From JAXGPP01 sp964436865 (lineage in GTDB: Bacteria > Planctomycetota > Planctomycetia > Pirellulales > Thermoguttaceae), in NCBI GenBank assembly GCA_964436865.1, contig CAYTFK010000084.1:1-21915 (forward strand): a stretch of 21,915 bases of DNA, given 5' to 3'. The position numbers and the translations under genes are program-made. The number at the start of each line of letters is the position of its first letter. Within the stretch, counting starts at the first letter, position 1. Shown piece by piece: positions 7,739 through 15,311 of this stretch. The notes under the pieces are model-generated. The model was not told where the DNA came from. It searched no databases and saw nothing but the letters and a program-made list of their open reading frames with translations.

Positions 7739-7834
7739 CACAGCGGGGCCGGAACAGAGCAGAGTCTGACTTGCCCGATGTTTCATCCGCGCGAGTGAAC
7801 AGCGCGAGCCAGGGGATCGAGACAGGAGGCCGCG

Positions 7835-8155
7835 ATGGCGATCTACCTGACCAATGTCGAAGACCGGCGGCAGAGATACCGGTTCTCCGAAGAGCAGTGC
7901 CCCATTCTCTTTGGACGAGACGCCTGCGCGACCGTCAAGCTGGACGATCCGCGGGTCGCGCTGTTGCATTGTCTGCTCGATATCGACAAGGGCGCCCTGT
8001 TTCTTCGCGACCTGGCAACGCCGAACGGTACGTATGTCAATGGCCAGCGACTGAAGGCGGGGCGGGTGATGCCTGGTGATTGCCTTACGTTGGGTGGCAC
8101 GTGCCTTCGCGTCGACTACGGTGGCCGCGAGAGCGGGCATTGGACTGCGGGCTAA
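7835..8155 (+). CDS. Stand-alone FHA-domain protein
   Basis: The 106-residue protein is a single forkhead-associated domain, a fold that normally binds phosphothreonine peptides. Visible landmarks are FGRD (G27, R28), H45 and the PNGTYVNG loop (63-70). The usual serine and arginine just before the histidine (VSRRH in typical members) are replaced: the segment reads VALLH, with A42 at the phosphate-contacting serine. Phosphopeptide binding may therefore be weak or changed. AGGAGG (7824-7829) is 5 bp before the ATG. It is the first gene after the sigma-54 promoter and is followed by a receiver gene on the same strand. Confidence 0.88.
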   Translation: MAIYLTNVEDRRQRYRFSEEQCPILFGRDACATVKLDDPRVALLHCLLDIDKGALFLRDLATPNGTYVNGQRLKAGRVMPGDCLTLGGTCLRVDYGGRESGHWTAG

Positions 8156-8236
8156 CAGCGAACGTGTGCCCGGGAGCGATGAACGTGCAGGCGAAATCCC
8201 GAGACTGCCGGCGGTAATCCGCTGCGGAGTTGAGCT

Positions 8237-8623
8237 ATGGCCCTGCTTGAGAAGCTTGCAAAAACGAAAACGATCCTGCTGGCGGATGATACCCGAAGTA
8301 TTCGCGAATTCTGCCGCGAGGAGTTGGAGCGCGCCGGCTACCGGGTGATCGCGGTCCGCGACGGCTGGGAGGCCATCGAGGCGGTGCAACGCGACTCTCC
8401 CGATCTCGTTGTCATGGACATGCACATGCCGCGGGGTACCGGCTTGGAAGTGGCCCAACGAATCAAGGCGCGCAGGCCCGAGATACCGGTGATCCTTTTC
8501 ACCACTCGACGCGACGACTGCGAGCGCGAGGAACGGGCGGCGGTGGTGGCGGCCTGCCTGTCGAAATCGGAGGACCTGACGCAGCTCAAGGAGACCATTG
8601 CCGCCATGACCGCCACTTCGTGA
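8237..8623 (+). CDS. CheY-like single-domain response regulator
   Basis: The 128-residue protein is one receiver domain with no output domain. It shows D17 and D18, phospho-acceptor D61 in VVMDMHMP, T in LFTTR and K in LSKSED. With no output domain, it must act by contacting a partner or as a phosphate relay or sink. GGAG lies 9 bp before the ATG. It sits 81 bp after the FHA gene and 37 bp before the hemerythrin-like gene. No kinase is fused or overlapping. The three kinases of this window are possible donors. Confidence 0.92.
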   Translation: MALLEKLAKTKTILLADDTRSIREFCREELERAGYRVIAVRDGWEAIEAVQRDSPDLVVMDMHMPRGTGLEVAQRIKARRPEIPVILFTTRRDDCEREERAAVVAACLSKSEDLTQLKETIAAMTATS

Positions 8624-8660
8624 TGTTTTTTCAGAACGGAATGTTACCCCCACCAGCAGG

Positions 8661-9179
8661 ATGTTGGTTATGCTTCCATCGAGTCCCACACTAACCGTCA
8701 ACGTCGCCTTCCTCCTCGAAGTCAAGGAGGACAGCAGTGAGGTCCGTATGCTCATTGCGGATGCTCGTCGGGCACTGGCGAGCCGCGCGATGAGCCGCTT
8801 GGGCCAGCTCCGGTGCTGCAATCTGATCGGGCAGTTGCGGGACGGGCTGGCTCTTTACTTCGCCGTCGAGCAGGCTTACGGGTACTTTTGCGGCGCCGCC
8901 GACGTGCCTCCGCAGATCACCCAGGCGGCGAGGGCCCTCTGCGCCGAACACGAGTCTCTCTATCAGGCGGTCGCTGATCTGGCAGAAGCGGCCGAGCGAC
9001 GCTTGCACAAGAGGCAACGCGGACGCGACGTGCAGGCCGATTGCCGCAAGTTCGATGAATTCTGCCATCAATTGCACCGGCACGAGACGGAGGAATGTCG
9101 TTTGATGATCGAAATCGCCGGGGCGGCTTGTGGTCGGCCAGTGGGGATCCCGGCCGCTGTCGGCTGTTCAGGCTACTAA
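8661..9179 (+). CDS. Hemerythrin-like (HHE-type) helical protein
   Basis: The protein of about 170 residues is all-helical in look. It resembles bacterial hemerythrin-like proteins in pattern: LYFAVEQAYGYF (an E-x3-GYF segment), then EHESLYQAVADL (H97), then LHRHETEECRLM (H139, H141, E142, E144, E145). These would supply some of the ligands of a di-iron centre that binds oxygen or nitric oxide. Not every canonical ligand is evident, so metal binding is uncertain. The start is ambiguous. ATG 8661 has AGG right against it, while ATG 8670 has AGCAGG at a better distance. It lies between a receiver gene and csrA in the same direction. Confidence 0.6.
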   Translation: MLVMLPSSPTLTVNVAFLLEVKEDSSEVRMLIADARRALASRAMSRLGQLRCCNLIGQLRDGLALYFAVEQAYGYFCGAADVPPQITQAARALCAEHESLYQAVADLAEAAERRLHKRQRGRDVQADCRKFDEFCHQLHRHETEECRLMIEIAGAACGRPVGIPAAVGCSGY

Positions 9180-9228
9180 GGGGCTACGGCCCGACGTCGA
9201 GTACTGCATAGCTTTCATGGAGGAACCA

Positions 9229-9456
9229 ATGCTGCTGCTTAGCCGGAAGGTCGGCGAAGAAATCGTGTTGCCCACGTGCGGGGTTTCGATCATCGTGGCG
9301 AGGTTGACGAAGAACCGCGTCAGCCTGTGCATCACGGCTCCGGACGAAGTGCCCATCTACCGTGCGGAGATCATGGCATCCGACGGCGGTCTGATAAATG
9401 GGCTTGTGGGCTGCCCGGCCGAGCCACAAGAAGCCGTGGAATGTGAGCGGCGATAG
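9229..9456 (+). CDS. csrA: CsrA-type RNA-binding translational regulator
   Basis: The 75-residue protein follows the CsrA pattern from its first residue: MLLLSRKVGEEIVLP, then ARLTKNRVSLCI, then APDEVPIYRAEI. L4, R6 and R45 (equivalent to E. coli R44) are the residues that contact GGA-containing RNA hairpins, and all are present. The last 25 or so residues form a nonconserved tail. I start at ATG 9229 because GGAGGA (9219-9224) is just upstream and the CsrA fold begins there. CsrA dimers repress or stabilise target mRNAs. Here it ends a same-strand run that begins with the sigma-54-controlled FHA gene, though 49 bp separate it from the previous gene. Confidence 0.92.
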   Translation: MLLLSRKVGEEIVLPTCGVSIIVARLTKNRVSLCITAPDEVPIYRAEIMASDGGLINGLVGCPAEPQEAVECERR

Positions 9457-10027
9457 ACCCTGCCTTCGCGACCGGTCGGATGGGCCGCCGGACGCGAGTG
9501 TGATGACGAACCGAGAGGTGCGGCAGCATCTGGTCCTTCCGCTTGGTTGGCGGACCCTGAGTGCTGGGTCGCACGGTCCGGATAGCCGGAAGGACCGGCC
9601 TCTCGAAGCGACCGATGCGAAATCCTCCCCGGTCGCTGGGTGCGATTCCAGTGGCGGCACGTCGACCGTGCCAGGCACCAGGCGCTGGGATCGCACCCGT
9701 TCTCGATCTCGATTGGTCCTTGGTGCAAGAATTGCGCGCCGCATGAGACAGCCGTGCGACAGTCGCTGCTACAATCGGGCGCAACAATCTCGTCATCTGT
9801 GGTAGTCGCTCACTGCGCGGGAGGAACGCTCAGGGACCGAATTCGGCGGGATTCCGCGAAGATCAAAGCCGCCAGTCTTCAGTGCTCGCGGACGCCGTCA
9901 AGCACGTGGTACGGGAATTGCTTCGCGCAGAACACGCTGTCGGCCCCTACACCGCGAGGCAGTAAGCCTGTGCGACCGGCCGGCAGCCAGTCTTTTCAGC
10001 GGGCCAGGGCGTTCTCCACTTCGTTAC
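9457..10027. other. Long noncoding region after csrA with several hairpins
   Basis: About 570 bp hold no credible gene. Open frames here lack ribosome-binding sites and family features. Notable structures are CGGTCC and GGACCG arms around a loop with two GGA words (9574-9597, GGATAGCCGGAA in the loop), a GGCACG, TCGAC, CGTGCC hairpin (9656-9672), and the perfect dyad GCGAC, A, GTCGC (9756-9766). A sigma-54 site lies at 9907-9922. GGA words in hairpin loops are what CsrA binds, so a CsrA-controlled transcript is possible but unproven. Confidence 0.45.
9907..9922 (+). promoter_or_regulatory. Sigma-54 (-24/-12) promoter of the Gln-rich secreted protein gene
   Basis: TGGTACGGGAATTGCT matches the TGG-AC-G / N4 / TTGCT consensus with a single change (T for C at the fourth base) and exact spacing. 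Transcription would begin near 9933, about 107 nt before the ATG at 10040. Confidence 0.7.
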
Positions 10028-10039
10028 GGGAGGTTGATG

Positions 10040-10282
10040 ATGTTCAGGAAGTTGATTGTTGTCGTCGTTTGTCTTGGCATGCTGATGTATGCCACCGGGA
10101 TCGCGTGGGCCGGCGCCGGGGACCCGGTGAAGACCCAGACTCAGAGCCAGACGCAGAACCAGGAACAGACGCAGGCTCAGAATCAGGACCAGACCCAGAC
10201 GCAGTTGTGCAATCGGGAGTGCGATCCCGATTGTGAGTACCTGTTCTGGCATTGGTATTTTGGATGGGGGCTGGACGACTGA
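10040..10282 (+). CDS. Small secreted protein with strict Gln-X repeat and Cys/aromatic tail
   Basis: The 80-residue product has a clear signal peptide: FRK, then the hydrophobic stretch LIVVVVCLGMLMYATGI, with likely cleavage after AWA. The mature part starts with a 23-residue run (nucleotides 10136-10204) in which every second residue is Gln and all 12 Gln codons are CAG. The residues between are T, S, N, E, A or D. The tail has C-x3-C-x3-C followed by an aromatic segment (YLFWHWYFGWG) and two Asp. I recognise no family. GGGAGG (10028-10033) is 6 bp before ATG 10040; ATG 10037 is also possible. It has its own sigma-54 promoter, so it is probably induced by one of the local NtrC-type regulators. 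Function is unknown. It is likely exported across the inner membrane. Confidence 0.8.
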   Translation: MFRKLIVVVVCLGMLMYATGIAWAGAGDPVKTQTQSQTQNQEQTQAQNQDQTQTQLCNRECDPDCEYLFWHWYFGWGLDD

Positions 10283-10298
10283 GAAGCCGTATCGGCAA

Positions 10299-10326
10299 GC
10301 CGAGCCGGGGGCCTCCTCGGCTCGGC
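10299..10326. terminator. Bidirectional terminator-like hairpin between convergent genes
   Basis: A perfect 9-bp GC stem (GCCGAGCCG, CGGCTCGGC) with a 10-nt loop is followed by CCTCTTT. It lies 17 bp after the small secreted gene and 41 bp from the end of the converging regulator gene. It could serve both strands. Confidence 0.6.
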
Positions 10327-10367
10327 CCTCTTTGGCCGAACGCTGATCGGTCCGCTCCGCCGCGCAA

Positions 10368-12065
10368 CTACTCCTCGCCGATTCCAAGCTCTTTGAGTCG
10401 GCGATAGAGGGTTGCGCGGCTGATGCCAAGAATTGCCGCAGCGCGCGTCCGGTTGCCGCGCGCTCGCTCCAGGGCGGCGGAAATGCGGCCCGCCTCTTCT
10501 GGCCCGGTTTCACCGGCCGGCGGCAGCGGGCAAGCTTCCAGCACTTCCGGCGGCAGATCGTCGATATCAATGACCGATCCGCTTGCCCGGATGACCGCGA
10601 ATTCGAGGGCATTGCGGAGTTCGCGGACATTGCCGGGCCACTCGTAATCCATCAATACGGCCATCGCGTCGTCGCCAACCGCATCGACCTGCTTGCCGGT
10701 CGTGGCGCGGTGGTCGGCCAGGAACGCCCGAACCAGCAACGGCAGATCCTCGCGGCGGTCGCGGAGTGGAGGCAGCCGAACGCGCGCTACGCGGATGCGG
10801 TACAGGAGGTCCTGCCGGAACCGCCCTTCGGCCGCATCTTGGGCCAGATCGCGATTCGTGGCGGCCAGTACACGGACGTCGACGGGTTGCAGCTTCGTCT
10901 CGCCCAGTCGGCGCACACTGCGTTCTTCAAGCACGCGGAGGAGCGTCGTCTGTACGCGCGAAGGCAGGTCACCAATCTCGTCGAGGAAGAGCGTGCCCCC
11001 GCTGGCCGCTTCAAACAGCCCTTGCTGGTCGTCCATCGCCCCGGTGAATGCGCCCCGCCGGTGCCCGAACAACTGGCTGGCCGCCAATTCCTCCGGCAAT
11101 CCAGCGCAGTTCAATGCCACCAGTGGCCCGTCGCGACGTCGGCTGCACTCGTGGATCGCGCGTGCTACCAGCTCTTTGCCCGTCCCGGTCTCGCCTTCGA
11201 TCAGCACGATGGAATCGACCCCGGCGACATCCCGGATGAATTGGAACACCTGCTGCATCGATTTCGACTTCCCCAGGATATTGTGGAAAGCCGCGCGATC
11301 GTCGAGTTGCCGTCGGAGATCGACCAGTGGCGACACATCGTAGAGAAAGACGATCCGGCCGCCGCCGCTCCGCGAGTCATCGAGAACTTCGATCTCCAGG
11401 TGCCGAGGCCGAGGTTCGCCGGGTGCGAGCACAACTGGCATTTTGCCGCGTTCTTCCGCCGGCAGTTTCCACAGGCTCTCCAAAGCGGCCAATTGATTCT
11501 CAGCGAGGGGCAGCATTTCGCCCAGCGGTTTGCCGAGGATCGTTGCCTCGTCGACGGAGGCCATGCGGCACGCTGCACGGCTGGCAAAGACGACACGGCC
11601 TTCGGCGTCGATCATGATCGTGCCCTGGCGCTGAGCGTCGAGTATAGTGCGAAGATCGTCACGGTTCCGCCGAAGGCGCCGGTCGGCCTCGGCCTTGCGC
11701 AGAGAGATCTCAACCGCGGCCTCGAGGTCACGCCCGTCAAACGGTTTGACGAGATAACCATAGGGCTCGGCCCGGCTCGCCCGCCTCAACGTTTCGATGT
11801 CGGCGTAGGCGGTGAGAAAGACCACCGGCGCCTGGCAGATCCGCGAGATCTCGCGGGCGGCATCGATGCCGTCCATCGTCCCAGCCAGTCGCACGTCCAT
11901 GAGCACAAGATCCGGCTTGCACCGGATCGCGGCGGCAATCGCCTCTTCTCCCGTGCATGCAAGGCCCGCCACGCGGTGGCCAAGGCGATTCAATTGCGCC
12001 TCGAGGTCCATGGCAATGAGTTGTTCGTCCTCAACGATCAGGATCGCGGCTGTACGCTGTGGCAT
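10368..12065 (-). CDS. Sigma-54-dependent response regulator with an added PAS domain (receiver-PAS-AAA-Fis)
   Basis: The 565-residue activator is longer than normal NtrC because a PAS-like sensor domain (about 135-245) lies between receiver and ATPase. The receiver has E12, D13 and phospho-acceptor D57 in LVLMDVRL; its TMDGIDAAREI style is seen in regulators paired with HisKA_2/HWE kinases. Walker A is GETGTGKE (291-298) and the sigma-54 loop is GAFTGA (338-343). A Fis-type HTH (GNRTRAAAILGISRATL) ends the protein. It should respond to phosphorylation and possibly to a small ligand or redox state. It starts 42 bp after the HisKA_2 kinase gene on the same strand. No strong ribosome-binding site is visible, so it may be translated by coupling. 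Confidence 0.93.
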   Translation of the reverse strand: MPQRTAAILIVEDEQLIAMDLEAQLNRLGHRVAGLACTGEEAIAAAIRCKPDLVLMDVRLAGTMDGIDAAREISRICQAPVVFLTAYADIETLRRASRAEPYGYLVKPFDGRDLEAAVEISLRKAEADRRLRRNRDDLRTILDAQRQGTIMIDAEGRVVFASRAACRMASVDEATILGKPLGEMLPLAENQLAALESLWKLPAEERGKMPVVLAPGEPRPRHLEIEVLDDSRSGGGRIVFLYDVSPLVDLRRQLDDRAAFHNILGKSKSMQQVFQFIRDVAGVDSIVLIEGETGTGKELVARAIHECSRRRDGPLVALNCAGLPEELAASQLFGHRRGAFTGAMDDQQGLFEAASGGTLFLDEIGDLPSRVQTTLLRVLEERSVRRLGETKLQPVDVRVLAATNRDLAQDAAEGRFRQDLLYRIRVARVRLPPLRDRREDLPLLVRAFLADHRATTGKQVDAVGDDAMAVLMDYEWPGNVRELRNALEFAVIRASGSVIDIDDLPPEVLEACPLPPAGETGPEEAGRISAALERARGNRTRAAAILGISRATLYRRLKELGIGEE

Positions 12066-12107
12066 GGCTCGGTTGATCTGGGAGAAGAGAAGTGGTCAAC
12101 GTTCACA

Positions 12108-13961
12108 TCACGCCGGTGCCGATTCCGCTGAGGGCGGGCTCTCGGGACGCGGAAAACGCAGCACAAAGCCGGTCCCGTTGGCCTGGCGGGTTTCCAGAGT
12201 TCCGCGTATCTGCCTGGCGAGAGCGACCACGACCCGCATACCCAGAGAAGTCGCCCTCTCGTTCTGGGGCCCCTCCGCCATGCCCACGCCGTCATCGGCG
12301 ACCTCCAGGCGGCAGGTCTCCTCCTCCTCTCCAAACAGCACGCGAATGCTCCCCTTGCGATCGTCGGGAAAAGCGTGTTCCATCGCGTTGGATACCAACT
12401 CGTTGATGATCATGCCGCAAGGGATGGCAAGATCGAGCGGCAGCGGCGGAAACGCGCCTTCGACGGTGATGGAGAGCCGGCTATCGGACCCGACGAAGCC
12501 GTGCTGCAGGTGTGTGACGAGCTGCTTCACGTACGCCGGGAACTCGATGCTGGCCAGATTGGCGGAACGGTAGAACTGCTCGTGGACTAACGCCATTGAA
12601 CGGATGCGCGCCTGACTCTCCCGAAGGAACCGAATGATCTGCGGATCGTCGATCTCTTGCGCCTGCAGGTTGAGCAGGCTGGAAATCACCTGCAGATTGT
12701 TCTTGACGCGGTGATGCAACTCCTTGAGCAGCAGTTCTTTCTCGTGAAGTGACTCCAGCAGGCGCGATTCATCCGCCTTCTGTCGAGAAACATCCATCGC
12801 GGCACAGACGACCCCCTCCAGCCGGCCGGATTCGTCCTTCATGCCAGCGATCGAACAATGGACGGGGATTCTCCTGTCGGACTTACCGGTCAGCAGGCAT
12901 TCGGCATCGAGTGCAATGTTCTTGGTGAGCAAAGCGTTAAGACCAATATCGTTCGAGTCGAGAATGTCTGCGAGCGGCCGGCCGATCAACTCCTCGGTTG
13001 CGAATCCCAGCTCGTCGCACACGGCCGGATTCATCTGCCGGATGCGCAGGTCGGGATCGGTGACAATCAGCATCTCACGCATCGATCGAATGACGTTATT
13101 GAGGTAGTTTCTCGAAACAGTTCGCTCTTCGAGGTCGGCCGCCATGCCGTTCAGCGAATTCGCCAACATGCCGATTTCGTCCCGCGACTGAACGGGCACT
13201 CGGGTTCCCAATTGGCCTCGTCCCATCTTCACGGCGGCTTCTTGCAGCATTGCCAGCCGTCTGCCGATCGATCGCGATATCGTCAGCCCCAGCAGAACCG
13301 CAGCGGTCGCGGCCACAACCGTCATCAAGCCCCTTTGCTGGTCCGCCAGGACCATCGCGCGCTGCGTGCTGCGGATGCCGCGGGTAAACTCCGCCTCTGC
13401 CCCATCGCGGTGCATCGAGATTGGCGGCAGAAGTTCGTCTTCAAAATGCGGAGAAACCTGGCCATCCAGGAATGCCTCGGCTTTCTCGGGCGAATCGCCG
13501 GCGATGCGGAGAAACTCGTCCATCAATTGCCGATGGGACGCCAGTAGCTGCTGCAGTTGCTCTGCCGAACGGAGGAGCGGTGCCGAATTGAGCGCGGCGG
13601 CCTCGCGGCCGCCTGCCGGGGGCATCGAACGCTCGATCGATGATCTCTGACGGTCCAAGCCGTGCTCGGCCCGTTCGATGCTGTCGCGGATCAGATCGAG
13701 CAGTTCCTGTTTTCGAAGAGTAGCACCTTCGTCGATGGTGGTTCGCTTGCGTTCGATGTCGACCAGGGCATGAGCCGCCAATTGGCCGGCATACAATGCA
13801 CGGAGCAGGTCGGTCGTGTCGGCCTTGATTACGGCGCTGCGACTGAGCCGCTCCATCTGGTACTCCACCTCGCGGCTGGTGGCGCCAGCGAGGTATCCGA
13901 CCGCGCCCACCAGGCTGGCGATTGCCAGGAAGGCCAAGGTCAGCTTCAGGCCAATCCGCAT
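12108..13961 (-). CDS. Membrane HisKA_2-type histidine kinase (sensor-HAMP-PAS-kinase)
   Basis: The 617-residue kinase has a first membrane helix at about 5-27 and a periplasmic helical region up to about 210. A second membrane helix (about 211-230) is followed by HAMP, a PAS domain (about 285-400) and the kinase. The phospho-acceptor region ELHHRVKNNLQ (H416/H417, probably H417) marks the HisKA_2 class instead of the NtrB class. The ATPase part has NELVSNAMEHA and DDGVGM. I start at ATG 13961 because GAGG is 9 bp upstream and the membrane helix follows. ATG 13997 is an alternative, but its AAGGA is only 2 bp away. It is transcribed with the receiver-PAS-AAA regulator 42 bp downstream, an uncommon pairing of HisKA_2 kinase with an NtrC-type activator. 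Confidence 0.9.
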   Translation of the reverse strand: MRIGLKLTLAFLAIASLVGAVGYLAGATSREVEYQMERLSRSAVIKADTTDLLRALYAGQLAAHALVDIERKRTTIDEGATLRKQELLDLIRDSIERAEHGLDRQRSSIERSMPPAGGREAAALNSAPLLRSAEQLQQLLASHRQLMDEFLRIAGDSPEKAEAFLDGQVSPHFEDELLPPISMHRDGAEAEFTRGIRSTQRAMVLADQQRGLMTVVAATAAVLLGLTISRSIGRRLAMLQEAAVKMGRGQLGTRVPVQSRDEIGMLANSLNGMAADLEERTVSRNYLNNVIRSMREMLIVTDPDLRIRQMNPAVCDELGFATEELIGRPLADILDSNDIGLNALLTKNIALDAECLLTGKSDRRIPVHCSIAGMKDESGRLEGVVCAAMDVSRQKADESRLLESLHEKELLLKELHHRVKNNLQVISSLLNLQAQEIDDPQIIRFLRESQARIRSMALVHEQFYRSANLASIEFPAYVKQLVTHLQHGFVGSDSRLSITVEGAFPPLPLDLAIPCGMIINELVSNAMEHAFPDDRKGSIRVLFGEEEETCRLEVADDGVGMAEGPQNERATSLGMRVVVALARQIRGTLETRQANGTGFVLRFPRPESPPSAESAPA

Positions 13962-14287
13962 AACGGGATACCTCACGAGCGGGGGCAGCAGACTCATTTC
14001 CTTTTTAGCATAAGGCGGGAAAGTCTGCTACGAATCGAATCCAGCCGACTCCAGGCATGCTGATTGCACGTTGATGGAACCGATCGCTGCAACGAACGAG
14101 CATTAGATATCCGGATAGCCGGTTTGGCATGGCTGCGCGAATGGCTGGTTTGCTGAATATGTCAATGCTACAGTAGCGCTAGCAGGTGTCGGGTCTCCGA
14201 TGGCGAGTTGTCGAAGACCTATGTCGGGCGCTCGAAGTGTTGCAAAGGGCGCTGGAGCGGCGCCTCACGGAGAAATCGCCGATTACC
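13962..14287. other. Divergent intergenic region between kinase and DUF1559 genes
   Basis: No independent gene is evident. The region must hold promoters for the minus-strand kinase operon and the plus-strand pseudopilin gene. A perfect 10-bp palindrome TATCCGGATA (14108-14117) could be an operator. A minus-strand sigma-54-like word, ATGCTCGTTCGTTGCA (14103-14088), keeps the TTGCA but lacks the -24 GG, so I do not call it a promoter. Confidence 0.4.
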
Positions 14288-15223
14288 GTGGCCAGACGAC
14301 CAAGGGCGTTCACCGTTGTGGAGCTGCTGTGTGTCATCGGCATCATTGGCATGCTCGTGGCGCTGTTGCTCCCGGCGGTTCAGGCGGCACGCGAGGCCGC
14401 TCGGCGGCTCCAATGCGGGAGCAACATTCGGCAGATCGGCCTGGCCCTGCAAAGCCGCCACGAAGCTTATGGATCTCTTCCGCCTGGTTGGGTGGTACAA
14501 GCGTCCAACGGCGATCCGGGCTGGGGGTGGGCAACCATGACGCTGCCGTACCTGGAACAGCAAGCACTTCAGGACACGACCGGCGTCGCACTCTCTCCCG
14601 GGGGAGTCGGGCAAGGTGGTCCGCCGGTCAGCGACCCCCGATGCAAGCGTTTTCGCGAGACGCCGCTGGCGGTCTTTCTCTGTCCTTCCGATCCGACCGA
14701 CCAACTATTTATGCTTTACCAGGGTAACGCTGGCGGCGGCGGTGGAGGCGGCGGCGGAGGTGGTGGCGGCGGAGGTGGCGGCGGCGGTCCAGGTAGTCCG
14801 CCGTTGTTCGAAGTGGCTCGTGCCAATTACGGCGGAGTTTTTGGGACCAGAGTCATCGAAACCGGATCGCAGGCTGGCGACGGTGCGTTCTTCGAAAACA
14901 GTCGGATCCGCTTCGCCGACATCATTGACGGACTGAGCAACACGTTACTGGTGGGCGAGCGCACCTCTCGCCTGGGCGGATGCACTTGGGTGGGGGCGGT
15001 TCCGGGCGCCGACCGAAGCATGGCACGGGTAGTAGGCCGCGCGGGCTCCGTGCCAAACGACGTCCTCGGCGACGTCGCCGACTTCGGCAGTTACCATCCT
15101 TTCGGCGCCCATTTCGTTATGGCGGATGGATCGGTGCAGATGATCAGCGACGAAATCGACCTGACCGTGTATCGAGCGCTTGCTACCAGGGCCGGCCGGG
15201 AGGCGGCTATGCTGCCGCAGTGA
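14288..15223 (+). CDS. DUF1559 protein with type IV pilin-like N-terminus and poly-glycine insert
   Basis: About 311 residues. The N-terminus ARRPRA then FTVVELLCVIGIIGMLVAL is a prepilin methylation/cleavage signal with its membrane helix. Next comes LLPAVQAAREAARR, the signature of the DUF1559 family that is greatly expanded in planctomycetes. The position before the cleavage phenylalanine is Ala, which some members use instead of Gly. The conserved C-terminal DGSVQMISDEID is present. A run of 19 Gly lies in the middle. I prefer GTG 14288 because it gives a normal 7-residue leader. An open frame continues to GTG 14186, which would make an atypically long leader, and neither start has an ideal ribosome-binding site. 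The role of the family is not established; export by a pilus-like secretion system is likely. Confidence 0.88.
   Translation: MARRPRAFTVVELLCVIGIIGMLVALLLPAVQAAREAARRLQCGSNIRQIGLALQSRHEAYGSLPPGWVVQASNGDPGWGWATMTLPYLEQQALQDTTGVALSPGGVGQGGPPVSDPRCKRFRETPLAVFLCPSDPTDQLFMLYQGNAGGGGGGGGGGGGGGGGGGGPGSPPLFEVARANYGGVFGTRVIETGSQAGDGAFFENSRIRFADIIDGLSNTLLVGERTSRLGGCTWVGAVPGADRSMARVVGRAGSVPNDVLGDVADFGSYHPFGAHFVMADGSVQMISDEIDLTVYRALATRAGREAAMLPQ
14732..14788 (+). repeat. Trinucleotide GGN tract encoding 19 consecutive glycines
   Basis: Nineteen uninterrupted GGC, GGT or GGA codons lie within the DUF1559 gene. The tract is imperfect at the third base, so simple polymerase slippage is limited, but copy number may still vary. 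It is a flexible insert in the mature protein. Confidence 0.95.
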
Positions 15224-15249
15224 CATTGGACTTGTTTTTGCATCATGTC

Positions 15250-15297
15250 ACCCGGCTCTCGACGGTCAGACGGTGCTCTCAAGCACGAGCGCCGGGT
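15250..15297. terminator. Inverted repeat between convergent genes, possible bidirectional terminator
   Basis: Twelve-base arms with one mismatch (ACCCGGCTCTCG at 15250-15261 and CGAGCGCCGGGT at 15286-15297) enclose a smaller GTGCT, CTCA, AGCAC hairpin. It lies in the 88 bp between the ends of two convergent genes. No clear T-run is present, so factor-independent termination is unsure. Confidence 0.45.
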
Positions 15298-15311
15298 ATC
15301 CTCGCCGCTTG

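Noticed and set aside
5755..8821. Long minus-strand open frames (about 500 codons each) opposite the first regulator and the FHA region
   Set aside because: They lie across recognised plus-strand genes and have no family features or ribosome-binding sites.
9398..9805. Open frame overlapping the end of csrA
   Set aside because: No ribosome-binding site, biased composition and no family resemblance; it overlaps the conserved CsrA gene.
10710..12131. Long plus-strand open frame (473 codons) antisense to the receiver-PAS-AAA regulator
   Set aside because: The opposite strand carries a complete recognised protein; high-GC codon usage creates such shadows.
14088..14103. Sigma-54-like word ATGCTCGTTCGTTGCA on the minus strand before the HisKA_2 kinase
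   Set aside because: The nearly invariant GG of the -24 element is missing.
9578..14122. CCGGATAGCCGG present at both 9578-9589 and 14111-14122
   Set aside because: A shared 12-mer is expected by chance several times in a 22-kb GC-rich window.
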